Below, in pieces: positions 62,217-64,000 of a stretch of 64,000 bases of DNA (within the stretch, counting starts at the first letter, position 1; every line of letters starts with the position of its first letter). Source of the stretch: Rheinheimera pleomorphica (lineage in GTDB: Bacteria; Pseudomonadota; Gammaproteobacteria; Enterobacterales; Alteromonadaceae); NCBI RefSeq assembly GCF_011634895.1, contig NZ_SIRR01000007.1, positions 62,001 to 126,000 on the forward strand, read 5' to 3'. Both the position numbers and the translations under genes were made by a program. A model generated the notes under the pieces. The model worked only from the letters and a program-made list of their open reading frames with translations, had not been told where the DNA came from and made no database searches.

Positions 62217-62956
62217 GCACAGTACATATTTACCGCAACGAAGCCTGGTACGACTTAGTCAGTGTCTGGCGTACGCCGGGCTTTGTGTTACCGGCATTAG
62301 CGTTTCCCACCGTATTCTATCTGTTTTTTGGCGTGTTGTTTAACAGCGGCGCTGCCAGTGCTTATATGCTGGTCACCTATGGCTGCTTTGGCATTATGGG
62401 CCCGGCGATGTTTAATTTTGCTATCAATATTGCCAGCGATCGCGGCCACGGCTGGCTAACATTAAAACGGTTATCACCGATGCCGGTAGCGGCGTATCTG
62501 CTGGCAAAGTTTTGCACTGCTCTGGTATTTTCGCTAATCATCATCCTGCTGCTGTTTAGTATCGCTGTGCTGTTTGCCGGCGTGCAGCTACAGGCTACAC
62601 AATGGCTGCTGCTGGCACTGGTGTTGCTGCTGGGGACAGTGCCCTTTGCTCTGATTGGGCTGATATTAGGCTTAACGCTAAGCGATAAAGCTGCGCCCGG
62701 TGTGGTAAACCTTATTTACCTGCCGATGGCGCTGCTATCCGGCCTCTGGTTGCCTATTCATCTGTTTCCGCAGGTCATGCAGTACGCCAGCTGGATCTGG
62801 CCTAGCTATCACTTATCGCAGCTTGGCCTGAAAGTCATTGGCATGGATCAGGGCTATGCGCTGTGGTTGAACCTGTTAATTCTGCTGGGCACCAGCCTGT
62901 TGTTAGCCATACTGGCGGTGTGGTCGTTCAAACGAATGACCACCGCCAAATCCTGA
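62213..62956 (+). CDS. ABC-2 type permease
   Basis: 247 residues, six membrane helices, ABC2_membrane pattern (AYLLAKFCTALVFSLIIILLL, GTVPFALIGLILGLTLSDKA, LPMALLSGLWLPIHLFPQ). Works with the ATPase upstream, as in DesKR-linked exporters that respond to membrane stress or antimicrobial compounds. Convergent with the DUF2235 gene; a palindromic hairpin lies between. Confidence 0.93.
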   Translation: MSTVHIYRNEAWYDLVSVWRTPGFVLPALAFPTVFYLFFGVLFNSGAASAYMLVTYGCFGIMGPAMFNFAINIASDRGHGWLTLKRLSPMPVAAYLLAKFCTALVFSLIIILLLFSIAVLFAGVQLQATQWLLLALVLLLGTVPFALIGLILGLTLSDKAAPGVVNLIYLPMALLSGLWLPIHLFPQVMQYASWIWPSYHLSQLGLKVIGMDQGYALWLNLLILLGTSLLLAILAVWSFKRMTTAKS

Positions 62957-62970
62957 CTGCGGCAGATAAC

Positions 62971-62992
62971 GCTGCCTGAATACTCAGGCAGC
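62971..62992. terminator. Hairpin between convergent genes
   Basis: GCTGCCTGA (62971-62979) and TCAGGCAGC (62984-62992) pair around ATAC. The stem overlaps the last codons of the minus-strand gene. No long T tract, so terminator function is only probable. Confidence 0.5.
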
Positions 62993-64000
62993 AAACTGCA
63001 GGCCGTACTGGTTACCTTTTTTCCACACGCACAGGGCGCTACTGTTGCCAAAATGACTGCTGCTGATACTCAGGTTGTCGCCTTTTTTCAGCGCGCCGTT
63101 GTATTGAATACGCGCGCCGCCACCCTGGCTGTAGTCCAGCAACTGGCACTGTTCGGCAAATTCTTTTAACGTCAGCTGCGCGGCCGGCGTGTCGGTAATG
63201 ACAAAGCGCGGTTTGCTGCGCCGGTCTGAAAGTTTATCAGTAGCAGGAAAATCCGGATTTTGCGGCTGATAATGACCGGCGGCAATACGCTGATACACGC
63301 TGTCGTGAATACTAATATTAATTGGCGGATTGTTCGGATCGCCAAAGAGGCGGCGCACCGATTCGCCGGCACCGAGTTTTTCCAGCAATTTATAGCCGGC
63401 TGAATAAGAATTGTGCGGCTGCATGGTTAAATCGGGCTTGCATAGTTCCAGCAGGTAGTTGTCGTTAAATTCCAGCCCCAGCGCACTGGCTTTAATCAGC
63501 ATCCATTGCAGAGCAATGTCGGATAAGCCGCATTTTTCGTAGCCGCCACCGATATCAGAGTGGGCACCGGAAAACCAACATTGCTCGACATACTGATCGT
63601 CATTCAGGTTGCCGGTCCATAAGTCGGGCTGAAACGGCGCGCGCCGCTCATCCAATGCCAGGGCATGGTAGGCATGTTTTACCTGCTTGCTCAGGTGGGT
63701 ATTGAAAAAGCCGACCCAGCCGCGGGTGAGTTTGCCCAGCAACGGGGTGGGTGCGCCCAGCGCGCCAACAGTATCAAACACGCCCACCATCCGAATATCG
63801 GGCCGGTAGTTGTCGTCGTAACTGCCGGTAGTTCTTTTATCCGGCTCTGTGCGGTAGTACTTGTAAGCGGCCTTTAACTGATCCAGCTTAGGTTTTTCCA
63901 GCAGACCTACCGCATGAATAAAGCCGACAAAAGCCCGTGCCGTGTAGGCACCACGGCTAAAGCCAAAGGCGTATATTTCATCGCCCAGCTGATAGTTGTG
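62984..64000 (-). CDS. DUF2235 alpha/beta hydrolase (T6SS lipase effector-like), 5' end outside window
   Basis: At least 339 residues, open at the window edge. The nucleophile motif GFSRGAYTARAFVGF is followed by VGVFDTVGALGAP and GAHSDIGGGYEKCGLSD, which give the Ser-Asp-His set of DUF2235 hydrolases, the fold of Tle1-type type VI secretion phospholipases. The C-terminal about 60 residues form a separate beta-rich region (QGGGARIQYNGALKKGDNLS). A bacterial effector or a surface lipase is possible; no VgrG or immunity gene is in the window to decide. Confidence 0.85.
   Translation of the reverse strand, partial: HNYQLGDEIYAFGFSRGAYTARAFVGFIHAVGLLEKPKLDQLKAAYKYYRTEPDKRTTGSYDDNYRPDIRMVGVFDTVGALGAPTPLLGKLTRGWVGFFNTHLSKQVKHAYHALALDERRAPFQPDLWTGNLNDDQYVEQCWFSGAHSDIGGGYEKCGLSDIALQWMLIKASALGLEFNDNYLLELCKPDLTMQPHNSYSAGYKLLEKLGAGESVRRLFGDPNNPPINISIHDSVYQRIAAGHYQPQNPDFPATDKLSDRRSKPRFVITDTPAAQLTLKEFAEQCQLLDYSQGGGARIQYNGALKKGDNLSISSSHFGNSSALCVWKKGNQYGLQFAA

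Overview
The window looks like a chromosomal segment of a marine or aquatic gammaproteobacterium of the Alteromonadales type (Rheinheimera / Alishewanella / Arsukibacterium-like). Evidence is the combination of GlmU, a DeoR-type regulator and GlmS, an ArfA ribosome-rescue factor, a MASE3-GGDEF-EAL protein, a beta-propeller sensor kinase and a TonB-receptor-centred beta-glucan locus. The genus is an inference; no rRNA or other marker is present. REGION 1 (1-11.5 kb) is the most unusual part: a multi-chemistry RiPP (ribosomally made, modified peptide) locus. I count eleven small precursor-like genes. Most are too short for routine gene calling. Nearly all end their leader in a Gly-Gly, Ala-Gly or Gly-Ala processing site. 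They sit around a radical SAM/SPASM maturase, two different ATP-grasp ligases, one C39-peptidase ABC exporter and one HlyD-type adaptor. One precursor carries a marinostatin/microviridin-like core (TMAYPSDSD). One has three imperfect Thr-Thr/Glu-Asp core repeats. One is almost purely alternating aromatic-proline. One has a CX5C core and lies next to the radical SAM enzyme. A cluster of unmodified-looking small hydrophobic peptides with a candidate immunity protein lies at the left edge, beside a degraded IS3-family element. The precursors share a leader logic and a TTAATGGAGAT-like ribosome-binding box, which suggests one shared export machine serving several maturation chemistries. REGION 2 (11.5-36.6 kb) is mostly housekeeping and signalling: a TraB/GumN protein, glmU, a dicarboxylate symporter, a c-di-GMP GGDEF/EAL protein, a DUF1439 lipoprotein, a membrane flavoreductase with a Fur-like site, a giant beta-propeller histidine kinase, a DeoR regulator and glmS with a perfect operator-like palindrome, two toxin-antitoxin pairs, an FKBP, arfA with its self-limiting hairpin, a chemoreceptor and a MacAB-like four-gene export operon. 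REGION 3 (36.8-50.5 kb) is a laminarin/beta-glucan utilisation locus: a GH16 lipoprotein with three repeated accessory domains, a TonB-dependent receptor, a GH3 beta-glucosidase, an FHS-type sugar transporter, a GH1 beta-glucosidase, a GPH-type transporter and a LacI regulator. TAAGCGCTTA-type operators precede GH16, the GH3/GH1 divergent block and the lacI gene itself, so the locus reads as one regulon. REGION 4 (50.5-64 kb) holds an aldehyde dehydrogenase-TetR pair with two operator copies, a DUF3617 protein, dgt, a HAD phosphatase, a CadC-like membrane regulator, a secreted esterase, a DesK/DesR-like two-component system divergent from an alpha/beta hydrolase and ABC-2 exporter, and a DUF2235 hydrolase cut by the window edge.
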